Origin: Endomicrobium sp. | GTDB lineage: Bacteria; Elusimicrobiota; Endomicrobiia; Endomicrobiales; Endomicrobiaceae | Length of the DNA stretch: 64,000 nt | Direction of reading: 5' to 3' | Assembly (NCBI GenBank): GCA_031266185.1 | Contig: JAISBM010000001.1 | Coordinates: forward strand, 50,028 to 114,027 | In this document: positions 36,795-45,801 of the stretch, piece after piece | Position numbering within the stretch: the first letter of the stretch is position 1 | Layout of the letters: every line of letters begins with the position of its first letter | Notes under the pieces: model-generated | What the model was told of the DNA's origin: nothing | What the model saw: the letters and a program-made list of their open reading frames with translations, nothing else | Database searches by the model: none | Translations under genes and position numbers: made by a program

Positions 36795-37226
36795 ATGAAT
36801 AAAAAGACTTATTTACCGAAACAGGATGCAATTGAAAGAAAGTGGCATTTAATAGACGCAAGCGGGAAAGTTTTGGGAAGGCTTGCCGTGGAAGTAGCAG
36901 CTCTTTTAAGAGGCAAAGGAAAAGCTTTTTATACTAACCACATAGATTGTGGCGATTTTGTTATTGTTACAAATGCTAGCAAAATAGTCCTTACAGGGAA
37001 GAAGCTTGACCAAAAAACGTATTTTACATTTTCAGGATATCCAGGTGGAGCTAAACTGACGCCTTATTCTGTTTTAATGGCAGAAAGTCCGCAAAAAGCT
37101 TTACTAGCTGCTGTTAAAGGGATGTTGCCTAAAAATAAGCTTGCAGATAGGCAAATAACAAGACTTAAAGTTTTTAAAGATTATAAACATAATCACAGTG
37201 CGCAATTAGCAGCTTCTGTAAAGTAA
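36795..37226 (+). CDS. rplM: Ribosomal protein L13
   Basis: A large-subunit protein of 143 residues. ERKWHLIDASGKVLGRLAVE at the N-terminus and GMLPKNKLADRQITRLKVF near the C-terminus are diagnostic. The ATG at 36795 is chosen because family proteins start here; an in-frame ATG-like start 12 codons upstream adds an unrelated tail. AGGACAAGG lies about 9 nt upstream. The rpsI gene follows after 12 nt. Confidence 0.96.
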   Translation: MNKKTYLPKQDAIERKWHLIDASGKVLGRLAVEVAALLRGKGKAFYTNHIDCGDFVIVTNASKIVLTGKKLDQKTYFTFSGYPGGAKLTPYSVLMAESPQKALLAAVKGMLPKNKLADRQITRLKVFKDYKHNHSAQLAASVK

Positions 37227-37238
37227 AGAGGAGAAAAA

Positions 37239-37640
37239 ATGAGTAATGTTTCTTATTTAAGCATGAGCACAGGCCGCAGAAAAAATGCAATTGCCAGAGT
37301 AAGAGTTTCAAGCGGCAGTGGTAAAATTATAGTTAATGATAAATCAGTAGATGAATATTTTATAGGTTTAGACAGACTAAAAAAATTGGCTTTAGAACCT
37401 ATGAATGTTTGGGATGGCGTTAAAAGTTATGATTTTTTTGTAAACGTTTCTGGTGGCGGTGTAAGTGGACAAGCTGGCGCTGTAAGCCATGGTTTAGCAA
37501 GGGCGATTTTAGAACTTAACGAGTCATCTAGAGCAGCTCTCAGAAAGGAAGATCTTTTAACTAGGGATTCTAGAATGGTTGAGAGAAAAAAGCCTGGAAG
37601 GCCAAAAGCTAGAAAGCGGTTCCAATTCTCAAAGCGTTAA
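37239..37640 (+). CDS. rpsI: Ribosomal protein S9
   Basis: A 133-residue small-subunit protein. GRRKNAIARVRV at the N-terminus, SGGGVSGQAGAVSHGLARAI in the middle and the basic tail RKKPGRPKARKRFQFSKR (reaching toward the P-site tRNA) are all conserved. AGAGGAG lies 6 nt upstream of the ATG. It is co-transcribed with rplM. Confidence 0.96.
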   Translation: MSNVSYLSMSTGRRKNAIARVRVSSGSGKIIVNDKSVDEYFIGLDRLKKLALEPMNVWDGVKSYDFFVNVSGGGVSGQAGAVSHGLARAILELNESSRAALRKEDLLTRDSRMVERKKPGRPKARKRFQFSKR

Positions 37641-37958
37641 TTTTATAGTACACATATTAAAAAAGAACTTATTTGCTACAAAAACATATAAACCAAGTCA
37701 GGTATTATTTTTATTAAAAGATATACAATATCTAGAATTCATCGCAATACAAAAAAAATAATACTTAACTTAGCTTGTCATATATAAAAATAGATGCTAG
37801 CTATTCATTTTGTTAGTAGAAAACTTTAATAGTTAAGTTAGACACAAATTTCACAAAAAGTTCATATCTATTTTCAAAAATTTAGAATATTTAGTAGTAT
37901 ATTATTATAAAAGGTACGGTTTTTATTGATTTTGCAAAATAGATTATTAAGGGGATAA
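37641..37958. other. AT-rich intergenic stretch without a gene
   Basis: No coding signal. AACCAAGTCAGGTAT at 37691-37705 shares CAAGTCAGGTAT with the reverse complement of the repeat at 51601. AAGGGG at 37950-37955 is the ribosome site of the following lipoprotein gene. No clear terminator follows rpsI. Confidence 0.5.
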
Positions 37959-38699
37959 ATGTTTGAAATTTTTTTATTTACAATTTTGTTATTGCCTTGT
38001 ATGTTTATTTGTGGATGCGGCAGTGACAATTATAACATTTTTAGAAGAATTGCCGAAACTATGGCAACCACAGAAAGTACTGTTAGCGAAGGGCAAACTG
38101 CATTAGCAAATGGGGACTATGATCAAGCTAAAGAAATTTTTAAACAGATTATAGATGGATCTCCTGGCGATAGAAAAGCTATTGCAGGGTATATAGCAGC
38201 TGTTATACGCATTCCCGAACTTATAGGTTACATAGTGGAAGCTAGTCAAGAATTTAAAGATAGCGGGAACAAAACAATAGATCTTAATAAGTACAAAGAT
38301 GTTGCTATAGATAGGGTTCACGAAATGAAAGAAGGTCTTGATTATTTGCTAAAAAATCCATCTGTTGTACAAACAATGTTAAGTGAACCGGCACCTCAAG
38401 CAAATGCTAACAACACGTTAGCTTTTGGTCTTGCTGCTGCTGTAACAATTGCTGATAATAGTGTTATAAAAGAGGCCCTTGGGATAGTCGGAGACGATGT
38501 TGATTTTAACGAGATAAATAATAAAAGTTTACCGGACACTCTTAAAACAATACCAGAAGCAATGGATGCAATTAGTCGAGCTATCCAGTTTCTTGGTTTT
38601 GCTCAAACTTGTGCTGCTAAGATAGCTGATGAAGAGGGACTTATTACGCCAGAAATGGTTGCTAAGTTACAAGATGCTAAAGAGCAATTGCTAGAATAA
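37959..38699 (+). CDS. Lipoprotein with TPR-like repeat
   Basis: A 246-residue protein with a hydrophobic leader ending in MFICGCGSDN, a probable lipobox with the lipidated cysteine near residue 20. A TPR-like unit follows (ALANGDYDQAKEIFKQIIDG, about residues 47-66), then long helices. It has no recognised catalytic motif. It precedes, by 34 nt, a beta-barrel outer-membrane protein, so the two may form one envelope unit; similar lipoproteins accompany PorV-type proteins, but this is an inference. Confidence 0.6.
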   Translation: MFEIFLFTILLLPCMFICGCGSDNYNIFRRIAETMATTESTVSEGQTALANGDYDQAKEIFKQIIDGSPGDRKAIAGYIAAVIRIPELIGYIVEASQEFKDSGNKTIDLNKYKDVAIDRVHEMKEGLDYLLKNPSVVQTMLSEPAPQANANNTLAFGLAAAVTIADNSVIKEALGIVGDDVDFNEINNKSLPDTLKTIPEAMDAISRAIQFLGFAQTCAAKIADEEGLITPEMVAKLQDAKEQLLE

Positions 38700-38733
38700 T
38701 GACCTAAAAGACAAGAATGAATAGAGAAATATT

Positions 38734-39972
38734 ATGAAATATAATGTGAAGTTATTAATGTTTTTTATTTTATTAAGTATTGGTTTTGCAAAAATACTTT
38801 TTGCAGTAAAATATGAAAACAATCTTTTTATAAAAGGCGTCCGTCCTATGGGTATGGGTGGAGCATTTACTGCCATTGCTGATGATGAGAATGCATTTTT
38901 TTATAATTGCGCAGGGATAACCCAAATATATGATGACACACTTCAAATTTTTTCTTTAAGGGCAGATGTGGATAATCACGTAGCTAAAGCTTATGCTTTT
39001 TATAATGAAAACAAAGACAATATCCTCCATTTTACAGACCTTTCTCCTGAAAAACAAGGAGAATTTGTTGATAAGATAGTAAGTAATATGTTAAATTGCG
39101 CTCCAAATGTTTTGGTTTCTTTGCCAAACATATTATTTATAAAAAGACCAATAGACATTAACAGAAGCAAAAATTCTTTAAATTTTGGCTTGGGTTTTTT
39201 TTCTTATGTTAAAGCTATTGGAGAGTTTGACAAAGGGGAGTTACTTCCATCATTATCATATAAATGTGAGGTTACAGGTGTTGGGATATTACCGATAGCG
39301 TTTAGAATATATTCTTTAAATTCAGGTGTGTTGTCTTTGGGGGTTAATTTAAAATATATGTATAGGCTAGTAAATTCAAAGGAAGAACTTTCTCTTATAG
39401 AAATAGGAAAGCTTGATTTTGGCGGTAATTTTTTTGATGCAACAGCTTTTGGGATGGATTTTGGAGTGATATATTATTTAAACTCTAGGTGGCATTTCGG
39501 GATAAACGCAACAGATTTGTATAATTCTCAATTTAAATATAAAAAATCTAAAATCCGTTTTGGTGATGATAAAAAATCAGATTCAATAGCAGATACTTAT
39601 GACCCTCAAGAAATCAATCCGATCTTAAATATAGGTTGTGCATATATCCCAGAAAAGCTTTATTATTGGCCTGGCAGTTATATATATACAAATGATAATA
39701 TTACATTTGCGTTTGATTTGACAGATTTAAATAATCCTAATGAATCGTTTTCTTTAACGCCTTTTAAAAAAGTTCATATTGGAACTGAGTGTAGGCTAAC
39801 CCCTTTTTCTTTAAGAGCAGGTTTAAATTCGGGATATCTATCCTTTGGAGCAGGTATTAGGTTAAAAGCGGTTAATCTAGAATATGCTTTTTATGGTGAA
39901 GAAAAAGGCATATTGCCAGGGCAAGATCCAGATTGGATACACGGTTTTTTACTGTCTATTAAGTTACGTTAG
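38734..39972 (+). CDS. PorV/UPF0164-type outer-membrane beta-barrel protein
   Basis: A 412-residue exported protein: signal peptide (about 1-24, ending LFAVKYE), then GVRPMGMGGAFTAIADDENA, the hallmark N-terminal block of UPF0164/PorV and FadL-like barrels, and alternating beta strands to an aromatic C-terminal strand (WIHGFLLSIKLR). These 14-stranded barrels serve as porins or as secretion partners. Its substrate is unknown. It confirms that the organism has an outer membrane. Confidence 0.78.
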   Translation: MKYNVKLLMFFILLSIGFAKILFAVKYENNLFIKGVRPMGMGGAFTAIADDENAFFYNCAGITQIYDDTLQIFSLRADVDNHVAKAYAFYNENKDNILHFTDLSPEKQGEFVDKIVSNMLNCAPNVLVSLPNILFIKRPIDINRSKNSLNFGLGFFSYVKAIGEFDKGELLPSLSYKCEVTGVGILPIAFRIYSLNSGVLSLGVNLKYMYRLVNSKEELSLIEIGKLDFGGNFFDATAFGMDFGVIYYLNSRWHFGINATDLYNSQFKYKKSKIRFGDDKKSDSIADTYDPQEINPILNIGCAYIPEKLYYWPGSYIYTNDNITFAFDLTDLNNPNESFSLTPFKKVHIGTECRLTPFSLRAGLNSGYLSFGAGIRLKAVNLEYAFYGEEKGILPGQDPDWIHGFLLSIKLR

Positions 39973-39977
39973 GGCGA

Positions 39978-40097
39978 CAAGAGAAATTTACTAAAGAAGA
40001 AGAAAAAAGCATTGCTAGATATTTGCCTGTCTTGGATGGAAGCAAAAATAGTTTAAAACTTAAGTTATTCTATACTTATATGAATTTATTGGTTTAA
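39978..40097 (+). pseudogene. Short orphan coding remnant
   Basis: A 39-codon frame, QEKFTKEEEKSIARYLPVLD and on to a stop, follows the outer-membrane protein gene with no start of its own. Part of it (ATATTTGCCT and TGGAAGCAAAA) recurs at 62490-62510, again as a broken frame. It looks like the tail of a lost gene. Not recognised. Confidence 0.35.
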
Positions 40098-40126
40098 GCT
40101 CCATTATAGGTCAGGGTCAATGTGGG

Positions 40127-40822
40127 CTAGCTCTGTGTGGCTGCTTTTTTTGCAAGCATGTCTACTCTATCGTTTTTAAGGTTTCCTGTATGGCTTTTAA
40201 TATGTCTCCACTGGATTTGGATATTAGTGTTCCTTATAAAATTTATGTATTCTAACGAAAGCTCATTTTTTGCTTGCCATTTGCCTGTAGCAAAACTTTC
40301 TATCCCTTGATAATCGTAATTTATTCTTATTTTTTTCACATTATTTTTTTCGCACCATTTTAAAGTTTCTACTACGGATTTAAGTTCTCCTCCAAATTGT
40401 CTAAACTGAGTATCTTTTATAGTGCCAAACAATTCTGTTTGTGTATTATTGCCTAAATAAATGATAGATGCATAGCTTGTTATGCCGTTAATATATGCCC
40501 CATCAACAAAGGCTTCGTAAATACCGCTTTGACTGTCATAAATTTCAAAACCGTTTAGCTTGTTCCATGTAGAGTCAATAATTGAATCTATTTCGGAACT
40601 TGATATTTGCTTTTTTAAGGAGTAAGTTTGTTTTGTAGGTTTATAATATAAAAATAAGATACCTTTAAATATGCCATTTTGGTTAACAAGAAGTTTTACA
40701 AGATAGTCTTTAAAAAAGTTCTTGTCAAATGAAATGTTTATGTTTTCTGTTTCAAGAGCTTTTTTTAGTTCTAAAGCTTTGTTATTGAGTTCAGTTTTAC
40801 ACATTGTTATTTTTTCTGTCAT
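40127..40822 (-). CDS. Ribonuclease H-fold protein with an N-terminal extension
   Basis: A 231-residue protein. The C-terminal 125 residues are an RNase HI domain: YEAFVDGAYING (first Asp), FGGELKSVVETLKWCEKN (Glu), INYDYQGIESFA (second Asp), WRHIKSHTGNLKNDRVDMLA (His and last Asp), so all catalytic carboxylates are present. The N-terminal 100 residues are unlike a standard hybrid-binding domain and are not recognised. It probably removes RNA from RNA-DNA hybrids. Its start overlaps the rmuC stop by 4 nt. Confidence 0.8.
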   Translation of the reverse strand: MTEKITMCKTELNNKALELKKALETENINISFDKNFFKDYLVKLLVNQNGIFKGILFLYYKPTKQTYSLKKQISSSEIDSIIDSTWNKLNGFEIYDSQSGIYEAFVDGAYINGITSYASIIYLGNNTQTELFGTIKDTQFRQFGGELKSVVETLKWCEKNNVKKIRINYDYQGIESFATGKWQAKNELSLEYINFIRNTNIQIQWRHIKSHTGNLKNDRVDMLAKKAATQS

Positions 40823-42003
40823 TGTTGCTCCGGAGATTGTTTTAATAGTTCCAGTGGTATTTCTTTTTTTGTTGATGCTCCAAGTTCTTTTAATTTTTGT
40901 ACTCTATCTATAAGACTGTCTCCTTTTTTGTCCGAAGAAGAAAGTCTTTTTATGGACTCTTCAATTTTATTTTTTGCTTCAGATATTTTTTTGTCTGCCT
41001 CAAACAAAGTTTGTGTAAACGTTACAAATTTATCGTAGAGATTTCCACCTTGTTTAGCAATTTCGATTACATTTTTTTTCTGATATTCTTGTCTCCATAT
41101 ATATTCTACAGTTTTTAATGTGGCAAGCAGTGTTGAAGGGGTTACAATTGCTATATTTTTCTTAAAAGCATAAGACGCAAGGTCAGGTTTATCCTGCAGA
41201 GCAAGAGAAATAGCATTTTCTATTGGCACAAACATCAATACATACTCGGGTTGGTTAATGTCTGTCAAGGATGCGTAGTCTTTTGAAGCAAGTTCATCAA
41301 TATGTTTTTTTATGCTTGTTGAATGTTCTTTTAGATAAGTTTTTTTATCTATTTCATTTTGAGTATTATAGTATTTTTCATAAGCTAAGAGAGAAGTTTT
41401 TGCATCTATTATAATGTGCTTATCTTCGGGAAGTTTTACTATATAGTCAGGTATTTTTGTGTTATCAGTATCTTTAAACTGTTTTTGAGATAAATAGTTT
41501 ACACCTTCTATCATGCCAACGTACTCAAAAATACGTTCAAGACTTAGTTCCCCCCAAATTCCTTGGAGTTTAGAATCTCCTTTTAATGCATCTGCAAGAT
41601 TGTTAGCTTCTTTACTTAATTTATTATTTAGAACTACTAACTTTTCTAGTTCCTTTTGTAAACCAGACATTTTTTCTGCTTCGTAAACTTGCAGCGAATC
41701 TATTTTAATTTTAAATTCGTCAATTTTTGTTTTAAATGGAGAAACTATAGTTTCTAAAGACAATTTATTTAAATCTATAATTTTGGTGTTTTTTTCTTCT
41801 AATACTTTTGAAGCGATATTTTCAAATTGTATTGCTAAAGAAGAGTTTGACTTTTCTTGATTTTTTAAAGTTTCTGTTAAATCTTCTATTTTTTGTTTTT
41901 TTGTCGCAAGATCTTTGGAAATGTATATATATCTTTTTATAAATAACATGCTGCCAATAGCAATTCCAAGAAAAAATAATAATATAGATAATAATATACT
42001 CAT
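40819..42003 (-). CDS. rmuC: DNA recombination protein RmuC
   Basis: A 394-residue protein: one N-terminal membrane helix (ILLSILLFFLGIAIGSMLFI), a long coiled coil (about residues 25-150), then a nuclease-like domain with LQGIWGELSLERIFEYVGM, IPDYIVKLPEDKHIIIDAKT (PD-(D/E)XK-type core) and FVPIENAISLAL. RmuC limits inversions at short inverted repeats. The ATG at 42003 has AGAGGA 5 nt upstream; a TTG 12 codons earlier does not. Confidence 0.92.
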   Translation of the reverse strand: MSILLSILLFFLGIAIGSMLFIKRYIYISKDLATKKQKIEDLTETLKNQEKSNSSLAIQFENIASKVLEEKNTKIIDLNKLSLETIVSPFKTKIDEFKIKIDSLQVYEAEKMSGLQKELEKLVVLNNKLSKEANNLADALKGDSKLQGIWGELSLERIFEYVGMIEGVNYLSQKQFKDTDNTKIPDYIVKLPEDKHIIIDAKTSLLAYEKYYNTQNEIDKKTYLKEHSTSIKKHIDELASKDYASLTDINQPEYVLMFVPIENAISLALQDKPDLASYAFKKNIAIVTPSTLLATLKTVEYIWRQEYQKKNVIEIAKQGGNLYDKFVTFTQTLFEADKKISEAKNKIEESIKRLSSSDKKGDSLIDRVQKLKELGASTKKEIPLELLKQSPEQQ

Positions 42004-42111
42004 AATTCCTCTAAATTTATACTTAATTAAAAAAGACAATAAACTTTTATCATGACATTAACAAAGATATGCTAGGAAGCTTTTATGTAAACATTTCACT
42101 TTATTGTTTTT

Positions 42112-42590
42112 TTAAGTTGTTACATGAAATTTTACATAAAAGGTGGTACCTTTGCCAAGCTCGCTTTCAACGTAAATTTGACCTTGTATATTTTGAATTA
42201 TTCCATAGCATATTGATAATCCAAGTCCAGTACTTTACCAACTTTTTTAGTTGTAAAAAATGGTGCAAAAATTTTAGAAATATTTTCATTTGCTATTCCA
42301 GTCCCGGTATCAGTAATGTACAAGATGTAAGAATTATTATTTAAAAATGTTTTTTCTATAATAGTTTCTGGTTTTGATTTAACCATTCTGGAGGAGTCTT
42401 GTCTTGAAAACTCGAGCATATTTTTATTATGTTTTGGCTTCTTAAAGTGGCATCATATATTTCTCTAGAATATAAAGGGTGTATTATAATAATTTTTCGA
42501 CAAATCCCATAAATTTGTAAAAGAGTTTTTTGTAGAGTTTGACATTAAAATTTTTCCCTCTTGGTTTATAATAAAAGTACTATTAAGTGT
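42112..42590 (-). pseudogene. Sensor histidine kinase remnant (ATP-binding domain)
   Basis: The minus strand holds the end of a HATPase domain: YILYITDTGTGIANENISKI and FAPFFTTKKVGK (G1 box and F box). A frameshift follows, after which TGLGLSICYGIIQNIQGQIY (G2 box) runs to a stop at 42112. Upstream, fragments such as IINQEGKILMSNSTKN suggest a PAS-like sensor part with more stops. The H-box is not found. It is a decayed two-component kinase; no response regulator is near. Confidence 0.82.
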
Positions 42591-42599
42591 TTTTAATTT

Positions 42600-43499
42600 T
42601 TAAAAATTGTTAGCTTTACTTCCAGGACAAATTTCTTTATAGTTACAATATTTACAAAAAAAAGTATTACTAGTTAAAGAAAACTCTTTTTTATCTTTAG
42701 GAATATTTTGCGCTATGTCTGTTAAATATTCGTACATATCTTTTGTTTCTTTTTCTACATTACATGCAAGTTCTGATATTTTAGAGTCTGAAATTTGAAT
42801 GTTTTTTTCAGTGTAGTAGGGATATAGGTAAACCACTATAGGTACAATATTTTCTGCTTTTATTCCAAAATTATAACTTGCCCAAAAAGCGTAACCTAAT
42901 AGTTGTTTAGAATGCTTTTTTTCGTCTGCTTTCCCGGTTTTCCAATCAAGAATATAAACTTTATCTTCTATTGGAAACAAAAAATCTACTTTGCAAAAAG
43001 CTTTTAAATTATTTATTCTTGTTTCTCCAAAACCATCTGGCTCTATGGTCCATTTGTCGAGTTGTTTTATAGCATTTTTTTCAATCCAAGCAAATCTTTG
43101 GCTTTTTAAAAGATTTTCTAATATATTTTTTACTTTTATATAAATTTCATCAAAATAAATTATTTGGCCATTGTAGTAATGTTCAAAGAAAGTTTTCGAT
43201 GAACAATACTTTTTTGTTATATCAAATACATATTTAAAAAGTTTATCTTTATTTATTTGTTTTGTACTTTTTTTATATCTTGTAAGTATGTCTCTTATAA
43301 TGTCGTGTGCTATATTACCTGTTTCTAGTGCTTTTGAAGTTAAACTTTTTAAGAATAGAAGTTTTTCTATAGGGATGTCTTTGTCATATTTTGCATAATA
43401 ATCATAAAAATATTGACGTTTACAATTTAGAAATTTGTCATATCTTGATATAGACCAACCCAAAATATCTGTATATTCAAACCTTTTTATTTCACTCAT
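42600..43499 (-). CDS. RecB-family PD-(D/E)XK nuclease with an iron-sulfur cysteine cluster
   Basis: A 299-residue protein. SISRYDKFLNCKRQYFYDYY near the N-terminus holds the first cysteine. GNIAHDIIRDIL, then KVDFLFPIEDKVYILDWKTGK (the D...DxK catalytic core) and QLLGYAFWA (motif Q) follow. The C-terminal CKYCNYKEICPG supplies three more cysteines. This four-Cys arrangement is that of AddB/Cas4-type nucleases with a 4Fe-4S cluster. No helicase partner or CRISPR array is nearby, so a general repair role is more likely than a Cas role. Confidence 0.8.
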   Translation of the reverse strand: MSEIKRFEYTDILGWSISRYDKFLNCKRQYFYDYYAKYDKDIPIEKLLFLKSLTSKALETGNIAHDIIRDILTRYKKSTKQINKDKLFKYVFDITKKYCSSKTFFEHYYNGQIIYFDEIYIKVKNILENLLKSQRFAWIEKNAIKQLDKWTIEPDGFGETRINNLKAFCKVDFLFPIEDKVYILDWKTGKADEKKHSKQLLGYAFWASYNFGIKAENIVPIVVYLYPYYTEKNIQISDSKISELACNVEKETKDMYEYLTDIAQNIPKDKKEFSLTSNTFFCKYCNYKEICPGSKANNF

Positions 43500-43512
43500 A
43501 AATATTCCTTAA

Positions 43513-44070
43513 TTAAAAAATTAAAAATAAATTATAAATCCCAAACGTTAAAAATATTGCACAAGACACTAACCTTACAGTTTTTTTATTAATTTTTTTG
43601 CCTAGTATAGACCCAAGGTAAATAGCTACAATATCTGCTGTTAGTATTCCTAAAGTTGTACTTATTAAAATAATAAAGGGCATGTTATACTTTATCGATA
43701 ATGCAATTGTTGCAAATTGTGACTTATCTCCTATTTCTGCAATTAGAAACACAATAATCATAGAATAAAGAGAGTATCCTGTTACTGTACTTATACTATT
43801 ACTTTTTGCAAAAGCGTTAAATAGTTCATATATACCGAACGAAATAAAAAAAACAGATGTTGTAACTTGCAGATATATGTCGGGCAACATTATAGCTACA
43901 ACACGTCCTGTACTAACTGCTAAAATGTGCGATAATAGTGTAGAGATAATTACTGCCCAAATTATATCTAAAGGCTTAGTTCTTGTTGCAAATGATAGGA
44001 CAAGTAGTTGTGTTTTGTCACCAAACTCTGCTAGGAGCATAAAAATAAAAGAAGATAAAAAAATTTTCAC
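43513..44070 (-). CDS. TMEM165/GDT1 family transporter (UPF0016)
   Basis: A 185-residue membrane protein with six predicted helices in two repeats. Each half has the family signature: AEFGDKTQLLVLSFATR (about residues 14-30) and AEIGDKSQFATIALSIK (about 110-126). The E-x-G-D-K-[TS] motifs bind the cation. Bacterial members export manganese or calcium. It sits 13 nt upstream of the RecB-type nuclease gene on the same strand. Confidence 0.9.
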   Translation of the reverse strand: MKIFLSSFIFMLLAEFGDKTQLLVLSFATRTKPLDIIWAVIISTLLSHILAVSTGRVVAIMLPDIYLQVTTSVFFISFGIYELFNAFAKSNSISTVTGYSLYSMIIVFLIAEIGDKSQFATIALSIKYNMPFIILISTTLGILTADIVAIYLGSILGKKINKKTVRLVSCAIFLTFGIYNLFLIF

Positions 44071-44155
44071 TTAACTATTTTACATTAATGGCTTGTTTAA
44101 ATCAATAAATTATTGTTGATTATACACATTTTGCTTTACTACTTTTATAAATGAT

Positions 44156-45259
44156 TTATTCTGGAAATTTTAGCCTATAGTGAGTTGCCCGCGCAAAGCC
44201 ATGTTTAACAAGAATATCTTTTTTTACTAAATCAGAGATATCTCTTGTTGCTGTATCTTGTGAACAGTCAGTCATTTTTGCCCATTTTGTAGTTGTTAAA
44301 TTGCCTTTAAAATTGTCTAGCATTTTGTTAAGCACTTTTCTTTGTCGTTTGTTAAAAGCTGTATTTTGATGTTTTTTCCAAAATTCAGCTTTTTGCAAAG
44401 CAGACTTTAATAATTCTTGAGAAGATTCTATTGCCAAAATTAAGTTTTCTAAAAACCATTTAAGCCATAAAGTAATATCCAAAGAAGATTTTTGTGTAAT
44501 TTCTAATGCTTTATAGTATGATTTTCTTTCCTTTTTAATTTGAGATGACATTGAGTAAAATCTGTTTGGAGAACTTTCGCTTCTTGCAAGAAACATATCG
44601 CTTAATGCTCGTGCTATTCTGCCGTTACCATCTTCAAACGGATGTATAATTACAAACCATAAATGGACAATAGCCGATTTAATAATTAAATCTATTTTTT
44701 TGCTTTTGTCGTTAGAATAAGAAATTAACATATTCATTTCTTTGTCTAAAATACTTGCAGAAGGCGCTTGATAGTGAACTCTTTCTTTACCTGTCGGACC
44801 AGAAACAATTTGCATTGGCCCTTTAAGATCGTCTCTATAGGATCCGGTCTTTATTTTATAGAGTCCGCTAAAGTCACCCGGGAATATTGATGATTGCCAT
44901 TTTAATAACCGACTTTTTGTTAACGCTTTATCATAATGATAAGTCGCATCAAGTATCATTCCAACAACACCCTCAACATTTCTATCTATATTTATATTTG
45001 AATCTATGTCAATTCCTAATTTTTTTGCTATAGACGAACGAACTTGTTCCATGTTTAAAAATTGTCCTTCTATTTGGCTAGACTTTATAATATCTTCAGT
45101 TAGTACAGTCAATGTAGCTTTTTCTTTAATTTCAAAGCCAAAAGCATCCATTTTACCTAAAAAGTAACCTTGTTTGAGTTTAACTTTAATAAGTAAGTCC
45201 ATAATTAAATTAGTATCCCATATAAAATCTGGCCATTTAGGGTTGTGATATATATACAT
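44156..45259 (-). CDS. Fic family protein with C-terminal winged helix
   Basis: A 367-residue Fic/DUF4172-type protein. The catalytic motif HPFEDGNGRIAR is at about residues 211-222. The N-terminal part contains SSQIEGQ (about 66), the inhibitory-helix motif [S/T]xxxE[G/N] that self-inhibits such enzymes. The C-terminus (TTKWAKMTDCSQDTATRDIS) is a winged-helix DNA-binding domain. Fic enzymes AMPylate proteins; the added helix-turn-helix suggests self-regulation. A 16-bp direct repeat covers its start region. Confidence 0.88.
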   Translation of the reverse strand: MYIYHNPKWPDFIWDTNLIMDLLIKVKLKQGYFLGKMDAFGFEIKEKATLTVLTEDIIKSSQIEGQFLNMEQVRSSIAKKLGIDIDSNINIDRNVEGVVGMILDATYHYDKALTKSRLLKWQSSIFPGDFSGLYKIKTGSYRDDLKGPMQIVSGPTGKERVHYQAPSASILDKEMNMLISYSNDKSKKIDLIIKSAIVHLWFVIIHPFEDGNGRIARALSDMFLARSESSPNRFYSMSSQIKKERKSYYKALEITQKSSLDITLWLKWFLENLILAIESSQELLKSALQKAEFWKKHQNTAFNKRQRKVLNKMLDNFKGNLTTTKWAKMTDCSQDTATRDISDLVKKDILVKHGFARATHYRLKFPE

Positions 45260-45307
45260 ATTATCTCCGCAAATATTGCGGACATTCTAATATATTATCT
45301 CCGCAAA
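45258..45307 (-). promoter_or_regulatory. Direct repeat in front of the Fic gene (candidate operator)
   Basis: TTTGCGGAGATAATAT occurs twice on the minus strand, at 45307-45292 and 45273-45258, exactly 34 bp apart. The inner copy contains the ribosome site GGAGA and runs into the ATG. Between them, CCGCAA-ATA-TTGCGG (45267-45281) is a perfect inverted repeat. Confidence 0.55.
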
Positions 45308-45346
45308 TGCAAGCATCAATAACAAAATGCAGCAGATATTGATCTG

Positions 45347-45708
45347 GTTTAGAATCTTATCGTAGTTACCTCAAAGAGCATCTTATGAGCAACAAATATT
45401 TAATATTTCAAAAGGGGTCTCTCTAACAAACCCTAATGCTTATAATTGCTGTGAACCTTTTGACAATGCAAGGCAAAAACGCAGGGTTTAGGGTTTATAG
45501 TGTCATAAACACAAGCTTTTTAACGCAGCAGTGTAGAAAAAGGCATAGTAAGGGTATGCGCTAAGGTTTTTAGACAGATCCCATTCAGTGTTTGAAGAAA
45601 AATTCACTCAAGTCTTTTTTGTCTTATCATTTTGCTAGTTTGCTAATTTGATTAAACTTTTGTTGCGATTGCTCTAGTAACGTAGATAAGGTTCTAAACT
45701 AGATCAAC
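45347..45708. repeat. Dispersed long repeat, copy A (interrupted)
   Basis: Blocks 45347-45412 and 45594-45708 each match 55083-55148 and 55161-55274 closely (about 85-90% by eye). The shared text includes GAGCAACAAA, CTTTTTTGTCTTAT and GCGATTGCTCTAGTAACGTA. Between its two blocks copy A has about 180 bp that copy B lacks. No open frame is kept. It fills most of the 540-bp gap between the Fic and cls genes. Confidence 0.8.
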
Positions 45709-45801
45709 CAAACTATTTCTGTGTCAAGGACTCCTAACTGTCCAATTAGTGAAAAATATAGCTATAAACTTAAGTTTTCGGTGAGAAGGGAAGGGCAAAT
45801 A

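Noticed and set aside
42600..43499. Four-cysteine RecB-type nuclease as Cas4
   Set aside because: No repeat-spacer array or other cas gene is present in the window.
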